This document shows, one piece after another, positions 1 to 12,241 of a stretch of 64,000 bases of DNA. Location of the stretch: assembly GCA_020137815.1 (NCBI GenBank), contig CM035351.1, positions 8,755,100 to 8,819,099 on the forward strand. The letters are read 5' to 3'. The notes beneath the pieces were generated by a model. It was not told the DNA's origin, made no database searches, and saw nothing but the letters and a program-made list of their open reading frames with translations. This DNA is from Hormiphora californensis (lineage: Eukaryota > Ctenophora > Tentaculata > Cydippida > Pleurobrachiidae). Every line of letters begins with the position of its first letter. Position 1 is the stretch's first letter. Position numbers and translations under genes: made by a program.

Positions 1-634
1 TTTTTTTAACTTTAAAAAACAAACGCGCGCGCTGTCATTAAGAACGCGCAAAACAATTACGCGCACTAAGTTACTTGAAATCGTTTATGACTGTCTTATC
101 TCACATACTCGACATTTGAATGGAGCTTTGACAAATATCAGGACAAAATAATTACCGTGAATAACTTTGAAAATTGACAAAAGTAAAGCTAAAATTTATC
201 CGATTATTGAACTTGAAAGTGAAAACCCTAATTACTAATCATAAGCTTTAGATTATAATAAATCAGAAGTTAGGACTAAATTAGTCATACAATAGAACTG
301 CAGTATATCTATTAAACTTGTATAACACAGTCAAAAACATGAAACAAACACACTCAGAACGGTTCCCTGTCGTTATCTGTACAATATGACCATTCTAATC
401 CCTTTCTCGCTATCTCTCTCGGCCAGTCCAGTTTTAAACTTTCCCGTTTTTCTCTAAACCAGTTAATCCATTGTTTCATCTATAGTTATCCAACTTTTCT
501 TGGGCCGTATAATAGAGATCCGTTAACTGAAAAGGGAGGGGAGTGAGAGAGGATTGGGGATAAAACAGGTGACAGAAGCAGCACAAACAGTCAAGAATCA
601 TGCAGTGTAGCCGATCTATAACCTCTCGAAGATA
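1..634. other. non-coding, downstream of ArfGAP gene
   Basis: No convincing exon on either strand. The stretch is AT-rich and lies 3' of the minus-strand ArfGAP stop codon, so part of it is probably that gene's 3' UTR and flank. Confidence 0.5.
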
Positions 635-3600
635 TTAATTCTTGGCCCGTACAGCTGGGCTTAGTTTCTGATATACTGACAGACCGTACTGTGAAACCTG
701 TATCAAATATCAAAGATATATTGGTGCCTCCTGGCAGCTCTGGATTTACCATCCCTCGGCCCAGAAAGTGAAAACACGATTATAAAAGGTGTATTATCAT
801 GTAACATACCTTGCCCCCGAGTTTGGCGGCCCCATCGGAGAGGCTCTGCTTCATAGCGGTCATATCAGGGGCATTCAGCTGGATGTTACTGGTATCGTAA
901 CCATAGGCACTGTACCCTCCTGGTAAGGGGGGAACAGAGAGGTAGTACATAGAAGGGTAGAAAGGGGGTGTCATTGGAGGGGCTGGATCCATTATGCAAT
1001 TTAACAAGTGCTTATTGATTATTGATTGGGTTATGTCGAGAAATAAAATTCTGTTTAGATCTAATGGGGAAGGGGGTAACCATTTGAGGGGGAGAGGGTT
1101 CGCTGCTTACCTCCACCAGCTGGTTTGGTGTCCCTATTAAAGTACTGATCAGATGATATAGAGCTAGCACCCCTGTAGCTTTCTATATTCGGATCGTACG
1201 CTGGCTCTGCCTGTGTAAATAGGTAGGTATTAGGTCGGTCTTTTTATCTAGTAACTCACTCACATTTAGTAGTATTGTTACATAGTAGTACTAGCAATAT
1301 GTCACTCACATGGTAGTACTAGCAATAGAGACAGTGAAAAGGAGGATGGTTCTTACCGCAGTTCCCCGGTTAAAGTACTGATCAGAGGAGATTGCCTTGG
1401 AAGAACTATATTTCTCCTGAAGTCTGACGTCACTAACAGAGCTCCCACCACCAGCAGCTCTCTGTTTCTCATGTCTAGGGATAGGGGGTGTTAGAAATGG
1501 TACCAGTAACTGTAACAAATTTAAACGAGTTTTGTTAAAGCCTCAGATAACTCTGTTGAGCACTGTCACCAGCATCCAAACTAACCGTTACCACTAGTTA
1601 TCTCAAGAGGAAACTTTACCTTCTCATGGCAGCTGTCTTGGGATCCAATATTTCCTCCACCGTATTGCTATCATCCCTCGTCCCCCTCCCATTATACCCT
1701 CCACCACTGTTCTCAGAGAGCACCACAGAGAAATCAGTGAGGGTGTCATAGTACTCATCAATGGTGGAGTTGTAGTGTTGCTGTTCCCTTGTGGGCATCA
1801 TCATGGGTGCTGCTGAGGTCGGCGTGTCTTGTTCCACTGAGACAGCGTTAGAGGAGACGTTGTGGTATACTCCTGATCGGACACCCAGCCGTCCCATTCC
1901 CATACCTGTGTGGAGGGGGGAGTAGGGAAATAAGCTGAGGAGGGGGTAGTAAAATAATTTGTGGAGGAGGAGGAAAGTAAAATAAGGTGAGGAGGGAGTA
2001 GGAAAATAAGTTGTATTTTTGTAAGCTCGTCATCTGTAAGAGTATGTGACTGAATTCTGAAAGATAAGAAGAGGTAGATTTCTAAGAAAACAAGTTGCTG
2101 ACTCTCTGTTTGGTTGGTAGACCTACCTAATCTATCAGATGCCACTTGAGATGGTTTGTTGGAGCTAGTACTGCTACTGCCGAAAGAGTTATTGTTACTA
2201 ATGGTAACCCGTTCCTCTACATCTCTAGATAGCATATCCCTGCAAAGAAGAGGATAATGAATGATATTGAATAGGGGAAGTTAGAAGATTGAGTAAGGAA
2301 CATCGATTTACCAGTCATAATGGGAGGTCGGGAGGGGGTGTTAGTAACTCACATTGCAGTTTGACGGTCCATTGCTTCCCTTTCCTTAGTTTCCTTCCTT
2401 TGTTCCATGCTATTCTCAATATCTGCCAGACTCTTGTTGCTCTTCTTAGCTCCTCCCATTCCACTTAACTAAGAAGATAGAGGAGAATAGGCAATTGTTA
2501 TGTGATATAATATATAGGGACCTTCATAGTGCAGCCTTCGGCCCGGAAAGGGCAGTCTTTAGACAAGATATAGGGATTAGGGAGCCTGGGACAGAAGTCA
2601 CTGTTTACTTACCCCTCCCTTTTTCTTGGGGGCGCCACGTTTAGAGGAGAACCCCAGACTCCCTGCTGATGGTGCAGTTAATGATGGCACGTAGGTGGGT
2701 GGAGTTGTAGCCATTGGTTTTGAGGTAGCTTGGAATGTGGGCTGGAAAGAGGGTGGTGGTGCTGGAGCTGCTGCTGCTGCTGCTGTGAACGCGGGGGCTG
2801 CTGGTTTCTTCTCTACATCTGAAATGTTGTTGATTTAAATCTAACGGGTATAGTTCCAAATGGAGTAGTTCCGAAGATGTAAACTGAGTAAGTTACCAGC
2901 AACTGGTGGATTTAGCATGTCATCGAAGAAGTCCTTCTCCACAATTTCAGGGGACTTTGGGGCAGAATCTAAATGGAGCTGGGAGGGACATGGGAGGTTA
3001 GGATATTTAACTGGGATAATTAATCGAGGAAAAGAAGAATGGAACAGCACGTCACCATATCACGGCTGACGCCCTGCAGTTCGTCGCGCGGGATGTTCTA
3101 CTGAGATAGTGTTCGCGCGTTACGTCAAGTCATCACTCACATATAAAGCTATGTGTTGTGCAACACATACACAATCACACTAAAAATGTGCGGATATTGA
3201 ATAATAACGCAATGAAGATTACCTGATGCCCAAACTTGCTCTGAGTCTCCTGGGCCATATTCTCCAGCTTCTTCCTGTACATTCGAGCAGCACGGCTGAG
3301 GGAGGGGGTTAGTTGTTGTATTGTATGTTTAGTTGGTTAGAAATAGAATTATAGTAGTATAATAAGCGCCGTTGTGCCGGTATAGTTGAATGTAAGGCTG
3401 TTGTAAAAGGAGCAGCAGATCTTGTTTTTACACTCATATCAGTTGAAGACGTCGTAATAAATAGCAGTCCCAATCTCAAACAGTATAGTATGCAAGAAGA
3501 ACATGCTACAAAGTTACCTATTGTATTTCTGTACAGAATCAGTAGTAGGAGCGCAACCATTAGCAGCGAAGAAGGATTTCTGAAAAAGTTATTAACTGGT

Positions 3601-4157
3601 TAGAAACATCTCTCTCACAGAGCCTCATGTAATACCAGCTGTTTGTCATATATTGACTGAATGGGGTACAGTGTACACAACTACTGTAATATAGTAACAG
3701 TCTACAACATGAAATGATGAGAAATGAGACCTTTTAGAAATTAGAAGGGATTGTATGAGTTAGGGTCGTCGAACTACATATAAAACATATCGTCATATCA
3801 ACCTACAGCGTTTGCATTTCCCCCAACTTGCATGGCCCTGAGTTGAACCCAGCTCCACTTGTCCAGCTCAGTGCTCCTCACAAAGGTCAGATGGACACCC
3901 AGGTTGCGGTGCTTGCTGGAGCAGTCCAGACAGATGAACACCCCGAACGTGACACTTGACCATGATGGGTTTATCTTACCGCAATCGAAACACGCCTGAA
4001 GAGGGTGGGGGAGGGATAAACTATCAATTTACCGTACCCCAACTTGAAGAAACATGTTTTCATTCAGAATAGTTTATTATGAGTGTACCTTGTTCGCTGG
4101 TAGACACCTCAATTTCTTGAAGACCTGGTCTATCTGATCCTTTGTGGGACTTTCCAT
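635..4157 (-). CDS. ARFGAP2/3-like: ArfGAP2/3-type ADP-ribosylation factor GTPase-activating protein (13 exons)
   Basis: Activates GTP hydrolysis on Arf1, and works with the COPI coat at the Golgi in this family. Exons (minus): 4089-4157, 3807-3995, 3518-3579, 3223-3295, 2897-2978, 2613-2818, 2353-2468, 2127-2239, 1620-1905, 1357-1474, 1111-1210, 810-919, 635-697. All joins use GT-AG and keep phase, giving about 528 residues, close to vertebrate ARFGAP2/3 (about 520). Exon 2 carries the Arf-GAP zinc finger: CFDC, 16 residues, then CLDC, followed by [16 protein letters not shown] with the catalytic arginine. Exon 4 has the [14 protein letters not shown] stretch that follows the GAP domain. Exons 10 and 11 each contain ISSDQYFNR, matching the repeated ISS motif of the C-terminal Glo3 region; the last exon encodes a short basic tail. 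The middle is Ala/Pro and Ser/Asn rich, as expected of a linker. Start chosen at MESPTKDQI. Family assignment is firm; choosing between ARFGAP2 and ARFGAP3 is not possible. Confidence 0.92.
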
Positions 4158-4430
4158 TACACTACTATAAACATGGGGGATGGGAATACTTAGTATGGCA
4201 GGGGTGGGGGTCGTGAGAGTATGAGGGGCATAAATTCGACAAAAGTGTTGGTTGGCAACTTTAAAAAACTAGAATATAACAAATATATCAGTACAAAATG
4301 ATCACAAGATCATGACCTACATTTGTTTAACTCTTGTTTGGGTCTTTGTACTTGTTTGGGTTAAGACATGTGTTTAACTCTTATCATTGTTGAATTCGTG
4401 TTTGGGTCACGGGAGATTGGATTGGTGAGA

Positions 4431-4979
4431 TCATGTTTGAGACGACTCCATTCGTGCTAGAACAGCAGTATTCCGTGATTTATTCCACAATGATAGCGCC
4501 GCAAGTGCAACGTACAACCCAAAGAATATCTTGAAGGCTATTTTTATCTGATCCTTCCTGTAGTCCATAAAGTCCTGAGCACCAATAGCTCGAGTTGCCT
4601 TCTTCGCCTCAGCAGACCCCGGATCAATCAATATCTTCCTAATTTTCTGGTGGGTTGACCCCGACAAGCTATGTCCAACAGGAATGTTCTGGTATCTGCT
4701 GAAGAAATCAGATCGAGCGAGGTTCTGTGCTGCCTCTAGTTCAGCCACTGCAGCCTCATAACTAACACCATTTGAAGCAACACTCTTATCAGCATACTCC
4801 CAGAGATAAGTCCCTACGTCCGGGGTATGGGGCACCTTATCTAATCGCTCCTGGTCAACAGGCCACTTTGCAAGTAGTTCCTGGAATTGTGGAAGTAGGG
4901 CAGAGGCAGTCCGAGGGAGAACGGTCTTTGTTAGATCGGGTACTTTACTTGACATATCTTCCTTCCTGTTAAGAATCAT
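4431..4979 (-). CDS. single-exon protein with C-terminal membrane anchor, unknown function
   Basis: An uninterrupted frame of 182 codons; the start may be the second Met (4955), which gives 174 residues. I do not recognise the family. Visible features: a soluble, mostly helical N-terminal part with alternating acidic and hydrophobic residues, a basic stretch before the membrane segment (DYRKDQIKIAFK), one hydrophobic helix near residues 150-168 (IFFGLYVALAALSLW) and a short tail. This looks like a tail-anchored or small mitochondrial inner-membrane subunit, but that is inference. It lies 0.27 kb upstream of the ArfGAP start on the same strand. Codon use looks real and no repeat overlaps it. 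A hypothetical but probably genuine gene. Confidence 0.6.
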   Translation of the reverse strand: MILNRKEDMSSKVPDLTKTVLPRTASALLPQFQELLAKWPVDQERLDKVPHTPDVGTYLWEYADKSVASNGVSYEAAVAELEAAQNLARSDFFSRYQNIPVGHSLSGSTHQKIRKILIDPGSAEAKKATRAIGAQDFMDYRKDQIKIAFKIFFGLYVALAALSLWNKSRNTAVLARMESSQT

Positions 4980-5280
4980 ACAAAGTTGAGTGCTTGGTCT
5001 CCAGCAGTTAACAACTCACCGCACAATATGCGGTGCTAATTACCCAAATTTCTACACTAAAGGAAAGTACAAAAAACCTGACTGCGTACCCAGAGGCTAG
5101 AATACAGATTATAACACCAATTGGCATCACTTTTAAACAGCTGATGAGAATCATGGTAGGCCGGGATTTTTTAGTTTTTAAATAATAAATATTTTGAAAA
5201 GTCAGGAGACCTGAAGATTACAATAAATTACAATAACTTACCCACACACGCCCATACTCTCACACACATCATACTCTCTC
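4980..5280. other. intergenic, no gene seen
   Basis: AT-rich spacer between the membrane protein gene and the left terminal repeat of the satellite-bearing element. It probably contains the promoter of the membrane protein gene; no clear motif is seen. Confidence 0.4.
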
Positions 5281-5529
5281 CCCTAGTAAAGGTCACGCGC
5301 CCATTTCTGGTGAAAATGGGCCCATTTACGTCCATTAATGGGCCCATTAACAACAAAATGGGCCCATTTTTGCTGAATGCGCCCATAAATGGGCCCATTT
5401 TCGCCGACATTTAGAACGCGCAAATGTAAAGCCGCGCATTTTGGCCAACTTGTCGTCCAAAGCTGAGCCTGAAAGTCGCGTTGGATGCACGGCAACGGTT
5501 ACCACAATGCGAGGAACCTTCTGTGAAAC

Positions 5530-8500
5530 ATCTCACCTTCCCTTTCTAGCCTTTTCGCCAATTGCTACCCCCTTTCCCGTGCTGTAATCCTTCTGTGAAA
5601 CATCTCAGTGAGATGTCATCTCACCTTCCTTTTCTAGCCCTATCGCCAATTGCTACCCTCTTTCCCGTGCTGTAAACCTTTTATAAAACATCTAACTTTC
5701 CCTTTCTAGCCCTCTCGCCAATTGCTACCCCCTTTCCCGTGCTGTAAACCTTCTATAAAACATCTCACCTTCCCTTTCTAGCAATATCGCCAATTGCTAC
5801 TCCCTTTCCCGTGCTGTAAACCTTCTATAAAACATCTCACCTTCCCTTTCTAACCCTATCGCCAATTGCTACCCCCTATCCCGTGCTGTAAACCTTCTAT
5901 AAAACATCTCACCTTCCCTTTCTAGCCCTATCGCCAATTGCTACCCCCTTTCCCGTGCTGTAAACCTTCTATAAAACATCTCACCTTCCCTTTCTAGCAA
6001 TATCGCCAATTGCTACTCCCTTTCCCGTGCTGTAAACCTTCTATAAAACATCTAACTTTCCCTTTCTAGCCCTATCGCCAATTGCTACCCCCTTTCCCGT
6101 GCTGTAAACCTTCTATAAAACATCTCACCTTCCCTTTCTAGCCCTATCGCCAATTGTTACCCCCTTTCCCGTGCTGTAAACCTTTTGTGAAACATCTCAC
6201 CTTCCCTTTCTAGCCCTATCGCCAATTGCTACCCCCTTTCCCGTGCTGTAGACCTTTTATAAAACATCTCACCTTCCCTTTCTAGCCCTATCGCCAATTG
6301 CTACCCCCTTTCCCGTGCTGTAAACCTTCTATAAAACATCTCACCTTCCCTTTCTAGCAATATCGCCAATTGCTACCCCCTTTCATCTCTCCTTCCGGGT
6401 AGCAATTGGCGATAGGGCTAGAAAGGGAAGGTGAGATGTTTTATAGAAGGTTTACAGCACGGGAAAGGGGGTAGCAATTGGCGATAGGGCTAGAAAGGGA
6501 AGGTGAGATGTTTTATAGAAGGTTTACAGCACGGGAAAGGGGGTAGCAATTGGCGATAGGGCTAGAAAGGGAAGGCCAACTTGTCGTCCAAAGCTGAGCC
6601 TGAAAGTCGCGTTGGATGCACGGCAACGGTTACCACAATGCGAGGAACCTTCTGTGAAACATCTCACCTTCCCTTTCTAGCCTTTTCGCCAATTGCTACC
6701 CCCTTTCCCGTGCTGTAATCCTTCTGTGAAACATCTCAGTGAGATGTCATCTCACCTTCCTTTTCTAGCCCTATCGCCAATTGCTACCCTCTTTCCCGTG
6801 CTGTAAACCTTTTATAAAACATCTAACTTTCCCTTTCTAGCCCTCTCGCCAATTGCTACCCCCTTTCCCGTGCTGTAAACCTTCTATAAAACATCTCACC
6901 TTCCCTTTCTAGCAATATCGCCAATTGCTACTCCCTTTCCCGTGCTGTAAACCTTCTATAAAACATCTCACCTTCCCTTTCTAACCCTATCGCCAATTGC
7001 TACCCCCTTTCCCGTGCTGTAAACCTTCTATAAAACATCTCACCTTCCCTTTCTAACCCTATCGCCAATTGCTACCCCCTATCCCGTGCTGTAAACCTTC
7101 TATAAAACATCTCACCTTCCCTTTCTAGCCCTATCGCCAATTGCTACCCCCTTTCCCGTGCTGTAAACCTTCTATAAAACATCTCACCTTCCCTTTCTAG
7201 CCTTTTCGCCAATTGCTACCCCCTTTCCCGTGCTGTAATCCTTCTGTGAAACATCTCAGTGAGATGTCATCTCACCTTCCTTTTCTAGCCCTATCGCCAA
7301 TTGCTACCCTCTTTCCCGTGCTGTAAACCTTTTATAAAACATCTAACTTTCCCTTTCTAGCCCTCTCGCCAATTGCTACCCCCTTTCCCGTGCTGTAAAC
7401 CTTCTATAAAACATCTCACCTTCCCTTTCTAGCAATATCGCCAATTGCTACTCCCTTTCCCGTGCTGTAAACCTTCTATAAAACATCTCACCTTCCCTTT
7501 CTAACCCTATCGCCAATTGCTACCCCCTATCCCGTGCTGTAAACCTTCTATAAAACATCTCACCTTCCCTTTCTAGCCCTATCGCCAATTGCTACCCCCT
7601 TTCCCGTGCTGTAAACCTTCTATAAAACATCTCACCTTCCCTTTCTAGCAATATCGCCAATTGCTACTCCCTTTCCCGTGCTGTAAACCTTCTATAAAAC
7701 ATCTAACTTTCCCTTTCTAGCCCTATCGCCAATTGCTACCCCCTTTCCCGTGCTGTAAACCTTCTATAAAACATCTCACCTTCCCTTTCTAGCCCTATCG
7801 CCAATTGTTACCCCCTTTCCCGTGCTGTAAACCTTTTGTGAAACATCTCACCTTCCCTTTCTAGCCCTATCGCCAATTGCTACCCCCTTTCCCGTGCTGT
7901 AGACCTTTTATAAAACATCTCACCTTCCCTTTCTAGCCCTATCGCCAATTGCTACCCCCTTTCCCGTGCTGTAAACCTTCTATAAAACATCTCACCTTCC
8001 CTTTCTAGCAATATCGCCAATTGCTACCCCCTTTCATCTCTCCTTCCGGGTAGCAATTGGCGATAGGGCTAGAAAGGGAAGGTGAGATGTTTTATAGAAG
8101 GTTTACAGCACGGGAAAGGGGGTAGCAATTGGCGATAGGGCTAGAAAGGGAAGGTGAGATGTTTTATAGAAGGTTTACAGCACGGGAAAGGGGGTAGCAA
8201 TTGGCGATAGGGCTAGAAAGGGAAGGTGAGATGTTTTATAGAAGGTTTACAGCACGGGAAAGGGAGTAGCAATTGGCGATAGGGCTAGAAAGGGAAGGTG
8301 AGATGTTTCACAGAAGGTTTACAGCACGGGAAAGGGGGTAGCAATTGGCGATAGGGCTAGAAAGGGAAGGTGAGATGTTTTATAGAAGGTTTACAGCACG
8401 GGAAAGGGAGTAGCAATTGGCGATAGGGCTAGAAAGGGAAGGTGAGATGTTTTATAGAAGGTTTACAGCACGGGAAATGGGGTAGCAATTGGCGATAGGG

Positions 8501-9066
8501 CTAGAAAGGGAAGGTGAGATGTTTTATAGAAGGTTTACAGCACGGGAAAGGGGGTAGCAATTGGCGATAGGGCTAGAAAGGGAAGGTGAGATGTTTCACA
8601 GAAGGTTTACAGCACGGGAAAGGGGGTAGCAATTGGCGATAGGGCTAGAAAGGGAAGGTGAGATGTTTTACAGAAGGTTTACAGCACGGGAAAGGGGGTA
8701 GCAATTGGCGATAGGGCTAGAAAGGGAAGGTGAGATGTTTTATAGAAGGTTTACAGCACGGGAAAGGGAGTAGCAATTGGCGATAGGGCTAGAAAGGGAA
8801 GGTGAGATGTTTTATAGAAGGTTTACAGCACGGGAAAGGGGGTAGCAATTGGCGATAGGGCTAGAAAGGGAAGGTGAGATGTTTTATAGAAGGTTTACAG
8901 CACGGGAAAGGGAGTAGCAATTGGCGAGAGGGCTAGAAAGGGAAGGTGAGATGTTTTATAGAAGGTTTACAGCACGGGAAAGGGGGTAGCAATTGGCGAT
9001 AGGGCTAGAAAGGGAAGGTGAGATGTTTTATAGAAGGTTTACAGCACGGGAAAGGGGGTAGCAATT
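5530..9066. repeat. 72-bp satellite with higher-order and inverted organisation
   Basis: Successive CCAATTGC words fall at 5719, 5791 and 5863, giving a 72-bp unit containing ATCGCCAATTGCTACC, CCCGTGCTGTAAACC and AAAACATCTCACC. Forward units run to about 6390, where the array flips to the reverse strand (CCTTCCGGGTAGCAATTGG). A block starting GGCCAACTTGTCG at 5443 recurs at 6574 (offset 1131). A variant unit with GTGAGATGTCATCTCACC occurs near 5550, 6681 and 7201. A second flip occurs near 8042, and about 1 kb of inverted units follows to 9066. No frame is conserved through the units, so it is non-coding. Confidence 0.95.
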
Positions 9067-9635
9067 TTTTACACACTGATGTCAATATTTTCACGGGCTA
9101 TTTTGTTTATATAATGCTATTGCCCACGTTAGAAATTCCCTGCTCATTTATTCTTTCTGTTCCTGATTGGGATGGAACGGTTTGAGTTTGGAAATATTCT
9201 TCACTTTCTCCCCGTCCCCCTCCCCCTGTTCTCACCCCCCGGCCCCTCTCACATCATACCGCAACACCCCAACTCACCAGTCACCACCCTATCACATCTC
9301 CACCCTGACACCCAATCACACCATGCCACTCACTCCATCACTCACTCCGCTGATGAAGATTACCCCAGTGTAATTGAAAGCTACGGTCAATTTGTTGTCC
9401 AAGTACCAAAATATTTCGTGTTTACCTTGTCTAACATAGAGGTGGGGCTTATAATCACCTTATATTTTATAATGACCTTCCTGATTTTGAAAGGACCTGA
9501 CCATCTAGCAGAGAATTTGTGTTTGGGGTTTCACTGCATCTTGCATGACTGTACCTCATGATCTATACCTTATGATCCGCCGGAGATCCCCGAGTTCACT
9601 GTAAACTGTGTCTACTGTACTGTAACAGTGTACAA

Positions 9636-9695
9636 TGTACAAATCCCCTATTCAATGTACAGTGTACACTGTACATTGAATAGGGGATTTGTACA
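9636..9695. repeat. 60-bp perfect palindrome
   Basis: Two 30-bp arms meet with no spacer at 9665/9666 (AGTGT|ACACT). The arms contain AAATCCCCTATTCAATGTAC and its reverse complement. It would extrude as a hairpin; it may be a short foldback insertion inside the larger element. Confidence 0.9.
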
Positions 9696-10077
9696 GTAGA
9701 CTCAGAGCCTTTATAAACGAGACAAAATCTCGTATGAGGCAGTTATAACTGGCAGTTATAACTGCCTCCTATAATTATAGTAGGTGGATACTCGTCTAGA
9801 TGCGTCTAGATGCAATGCTGGGAATGTAGAGAAAGATGGAATCGATTCTCATGAATATGATCGATCATTTACATAGCGCAGGGCATCGTCGTATACGTGG
9901 GGCGCGGAAACAGCTGTCTTGACTCTTGTGCGCGCGAAATACAGCCATGGCCAGCGAAAATAGGCCCATTAATGGGCCTATCCAGTAAAAATGGGCCCAT
10001 TTTGTTGTTAATGGGCCCATTAATGGACGTAAATGGGCCCATTTTCACCAGAAATGGACGCGCGACCTTTACTAGGG

Positions 10078-10531
10078 TCGCTTTGAACTCAAAGCTTTGA
10101 ACTCAAAGCTGAACCGCTATACCGCTTTATAGCATACATTGGTAACATAACACTAATAAAAGAAAAAACTTTACGGCTATCTTCCTGCTTTCGAAAGGGG
10201 TTTACTCTACTAGATCAATAGATTAGAGTTCAGAACTAGTTTCTATGAAAGTTCAAGCGTCCCTTGGTGCTTCTAAAGTCCGTTTCAAGCGACTTTTTCC
10301 CGTTCGGAGTGTCAGCACCGTGACGTGCGCGTGGTCACGTGATGCAGAGTTACACACGGTCGCGAACACAGCTTTCCCAGCGAGCGAGAGAGAATTTGAG
10401 AAAAGGTAAAACTCCTCCGATTTTCAAAATTCCGGTTGCGTTAGATTCGGGAGACAATTCTGAACAAGGTAAAGAATTCGTGGGAATTAATGTTTAAAGA
10501 ATTGTTGATTTAACCACTCTCTTTCCACGGA
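10078..10531. other. intergenic, no gene seen
   Basis: No supported exon. A short word, CCGGTTGCGTTAGATTCG near 10432, is shared with the inverted repeat ends of the element at 54626-56588, so part of this stretch is probably an old fragment of that family. Confidence 0.4.
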
Positions 10532-10885
10532 TTATACATTTTTTCCAGGGGACCGCTTTATTTTCTCCCTCAGTTCAACTACCAGCTGCTTCCGCTCTTT
10601 CCGTTCTTCCTCAGTTCTATCGGGAGAAATAAAAACTTTGTCGAACGTATCAGTCCCTTTAAGCAGGGATTTCTTTGACAGGATCGACATTTGAGTGTCT
10701 CTGCTCCTCAGCACAACTTTCACAGGTCTTGCAAATGAGGCCTGCTTTCTCAAGCGCTCGACAGATTTCATTCTCGGAGCCTCTTCAAGCTCAGTAAAAA
10801 GAGACTTTAGTTGAGTTTCAAACTCAGCACTGTCTTCCAGGCCATGGATGATGATGTTACACCCACGGTCCTCAGATGCAGCCAC
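10532..10885 (-). pseudogene. LINE ORF1-like fragment (RNA-binding/C-terminal domain)
   Basis: A 117-codon frame opening CNIIIHGLEDS, followed by RPVKVVLRSRD and ending ISPDRTEEERKERKQLVVEL. This order of motifs (N-V-I-H-G-L-E, R-P-V-K-V, S-P-D-x-T-x-E-E-R) is typical of the C-terminal half of ORF1 proteins in CR1/L2-like and related LINEs. There is no adjoining reverse transcriptase in phase and no N-terminal part, so it is read as a broken retrotransposon piece. A retained host exon cannot be excluded. Confidence 0.6.
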
Positions 10886-11471
10886 AATAGTAAATGTAAA
10901 TTATGCACTTAATATCCCACTCAATAGTGAATATATACCCAGAAAAATGGTGCCAACGCACTCTCTAAAGTATCACTCTCTAAAGTATCACTTTCTCAAG
11001 CCGACTGTATCTTCTTTGGAGCCAGGGCAGTAGCACATTTTTCTCCAAAACAGAAGGAAAACTCTTCAATTCTTGCTGCGCCGTTGACATTCCTTGTGAC
11101 TTATTACTTCATAAATAACTTCAATGAAAATGGCCGCCCGCTCCAAAATCTAAAATCTTCCCCCTTATGGCCTATTCCCTACTTGATACTTCTCCAGCAA
11201 AACCTCCCGATGTGAAGACTGGAGAACACCAGAGGCGTGAAGGGACCCTGCTCCACTTCTTACACACTTTTTTGGCAAACGCTGACGGCTGATGGCGCGG
11301 GATAAGGCAGGCAGCGCTTTTCAACACACTTTTTTTCAGTTTTTTAATTTTCAAAAAGTGAAATGACTTGATCTTTTGTCTGATCTTTTTGCGCGGCTCA
11401 CCATTGCAGCGGTAAAATGAGATTTATCGCGTGTTACGTTAAATTTTGCGCACCAGTCAAAGCAAGACACT
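10886..11471. other. intergenic, repeat-derived
   Basis: No gene seen. Contains a short direct duplication of CTCTAAAGTATCACT near 10968-10992 and leads into a foldback element. Confidence 0.4.
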
Positions 11472-11855
11472 AAGGAACCATAATAAAGTTCAAGAGCGCA
11501 CCCCATCCAAGAGCGTACCACCTCCAAAAGACACCACTCCAAGAGCGCACCACATCAAAGAGAGCTCCCCATCCAGAAGATACCGCGCGCAGGGGACACC
11601 ACGCGCAGAAGAGACCGCACGCGCAAATACAACGCCGCGCTGGTCTCTTCTGCGCGTGGTGTCCCCTGCGCGTGGTATCTTCTGGATGGGGAGCTCTCTT
11701 TGATGTGGTGCGCTCTTGAAGTGGTGTCTTCTGGAGGTGGTGCGCTCTTGGATGTGGTCTCTTTTGGGTATGGTGCGCTCTCAGGTGTGGTCTCTCTTCG
11801 ATAGGGTGCGCTCTTGGGTGCTCTTGGAGGCTCTTGAACTTTATTATGGTTCCTT
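11472..11855. mobile_element. foldback (inverted-repeat) element
   Basis: Begins AAGGAACCATAATAAAGTTC and ends with its exact reverse complement. The inner parts are also complementary: CCACGCGCAGAAGAGACC on the left pairs with GGTCTCTTCTGCGCGTGG on the right, around a short centre near 11635. The arms are made of short reiterated words (AAGAGCGCACC, CACCACATC). Frames that cross it are artefacts of the repeat. Confidence 0.85.
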
Positions 11856-12241
11856 CTTTAAAAAAGACAAATAAAAAGTTCAAAAAATCTCTCTTTTCTT
11901 TTTTGAAAAAAGACCCTTTTTTCAGAAATCTTGTCTCTTGGAAGTTGGAATGTGCTGGACAGTAAACTCAAAAGCCTCCTCATCCTCGTAAGAGGGGCCT
12001 GTAGCATATGCCAATCAAACGCACATAAAAATTTAAAAAAGAAGATTGAAGAATTGACCCGTAAAAAGTTCAGAGGACTCAAGTTCAAGTTCAAGTTCAA
12101 GTTCAATTATATTTTTACACAATACATAAAACGTGATGAAATTCCCATCGCGTGGGTCCTCCTTGTCAAATTGTTTATTTACAGTCCCTTACTTAACATA
12201 AAAACATAAACAGCATGAGCAGCAAAACAAAATTTACAGCC

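Larger units (their letters stand above)
5281..10077. mobile_element. large TIR-bounded element carrying a satellite array
   Basis: The left end begins CCCTAGTAAAGGTC and the right end is its reverse complement. About 95 bp match in inverted orientation, including several copies of the self-complementary word AATGGGCCCATT (5330-5400 and 9960-10045). No transposase frame is visible inside, so it is non-autonomous. No target-site duplication is obvious at the two edges. The interior holds the 72-bp array and about 0.9 kb of unique DNA (9067-9950). A 129-codon frame at 9172-9561 there is Pro/His/Ser rich, has no recognisable domain and is not called a gene. Confidence 0.75.

Noticed and set aside
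5530-9066. Regularly spaced repeats that could suggest a CRISPR array
   Set aside because: Units are contiguous 72-bp satellite monomers without unique spacers, they flip strand, and the DNA is plainly eukaryotic.
9172-9561. 129-codon frame with a hydrophobic C-terminal stretch
   Set aside because: No domain, low-complexity Pro/His/Ser start, no splice context, and it lies inside a mobile element.
11446-11883. Overlapping frames of 85 and 137 codons
   Set aside because: They run through the foldback element at 11472-11855 and read its reiterated words on both strands.
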